Assembly (NCBI GenBank): GCA_031268245.1
Contig: JAIRXN010000192.1
Location: 1-14,069, forward strand
Source: Treponema sp.
GTDB taxonomy: Bacteria > Spirochaetota > Spirochaetia > Treponematales > Breznakiellaceae
Length of the DNA: 14,069 bases
Reading direction: 5' to 3'
A program made the translations under genes and the position numbers. Each line of letters opens with the position of its first letter. Position 1 is the first letter of the stretch. Shown one piece after another: positions 14,022 through 14,069 of this stretch. Below the pieces are notes generated by a model. It did no database searches and was not told the origin of the DNA. It saw only the letters and a list, made by a program, of their open reading frames with translations.

Positions 14022-14063
14022 ACTTGTGAAACAACCCGGTTGGTTGTTTCACAAGTCATTTTT
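14022..14063 (+). terminator. Rho-independent terminator of the kinase-receiver operon
   Basis: A perfect 15-bp stem (14022-14036 with 14042-14056) closes a 5-base loop CGGTT, starting directly after the receiver stop codon. Five T residues (14059-14063) follow two bases after the stem. The stem is perfectly symmetric, so it may also act on transcripts from the other side. Confidence 0.85.
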
Positions 14064-14069
14064 AGCGGA

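Overview
The window looks like a piece of a spirochaete chromosome, most likely a host-associated Treponema (inferred). The evidence is: a BspA-type leucine-rich-repeat surface protein; a compact rpsP-khpA-rimM-trmD-rplS translation operon that runs straight into a FliK-like / FlhB-tail-like flagellar export pair; a YraN nuclease and c-di-GMP enzymes directly downstream; and a large PAS-rich hybrid histidine kinase of a kind common in gut treponemes. Base composition is near 50% G+C by eye. No tRNA, rRNA, CRISPR array or insertion sequence was recognised.

Layout. (1) 1-1290: 3' part of a secreted or surface protein with nine 22-residue LRR_5 repeats; its start lies outside the window. (2) 1376-8408: a long plus-strand gene train starting from a consensus-like promoter at 1376-1404. 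It encodes ribosomal protein S16, KhpA (KH-domain RNA binder), RimM, TrmD and L19, then a FliK-like protein, a free-standing FlhB C-terminal-like export switch, an HD-GYP protein, a YraN-family nuclease, a small acidic protein, a basic zinc-ribbon protein and a GAF-GGDEF diguanylate cyclase. Most junctions overlap by a few bases or have very short gaps, so translation is probably coupled. (3) 8467-9673: mtnN-luxS, two consecutive steps of S-adenosylhomocysteine recycling that also make the AI-2 precursor. (4) 9764-14069: a signalling cassette. A minus-strand XRE-family regulator faces away from a 1034-residue soluble hybrid kinase (three PAS domains, HisKA, HATPase, receiver, Hpt) and a separate receiver protein. 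The cassette ends in a strong hairpin terminator.

How the parts may work together (inference). Regions 2 and 3 combine ribosome maturation, flagellar export control and c-di-GMP synthesis and breakdown in one transcription unit, linking growth to motility. In region 4 the kinase can carry a full His-Asp-His relay within one chain and pass phosphate to the downstream receiver. The intergenic promoter at 10133-10161 is covered by three alternating half-sites (10151-10179) that form two overlapping palindromes centred 11 bp apart, a good candidate for an operator of the neighbouring XRE protein. The kinase and the receiver protein end in similar-looking helical tails that I cannot assign to a known family. 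This XRE / operator / triple-PAS relay cassette is the most likely under-described system in the window.
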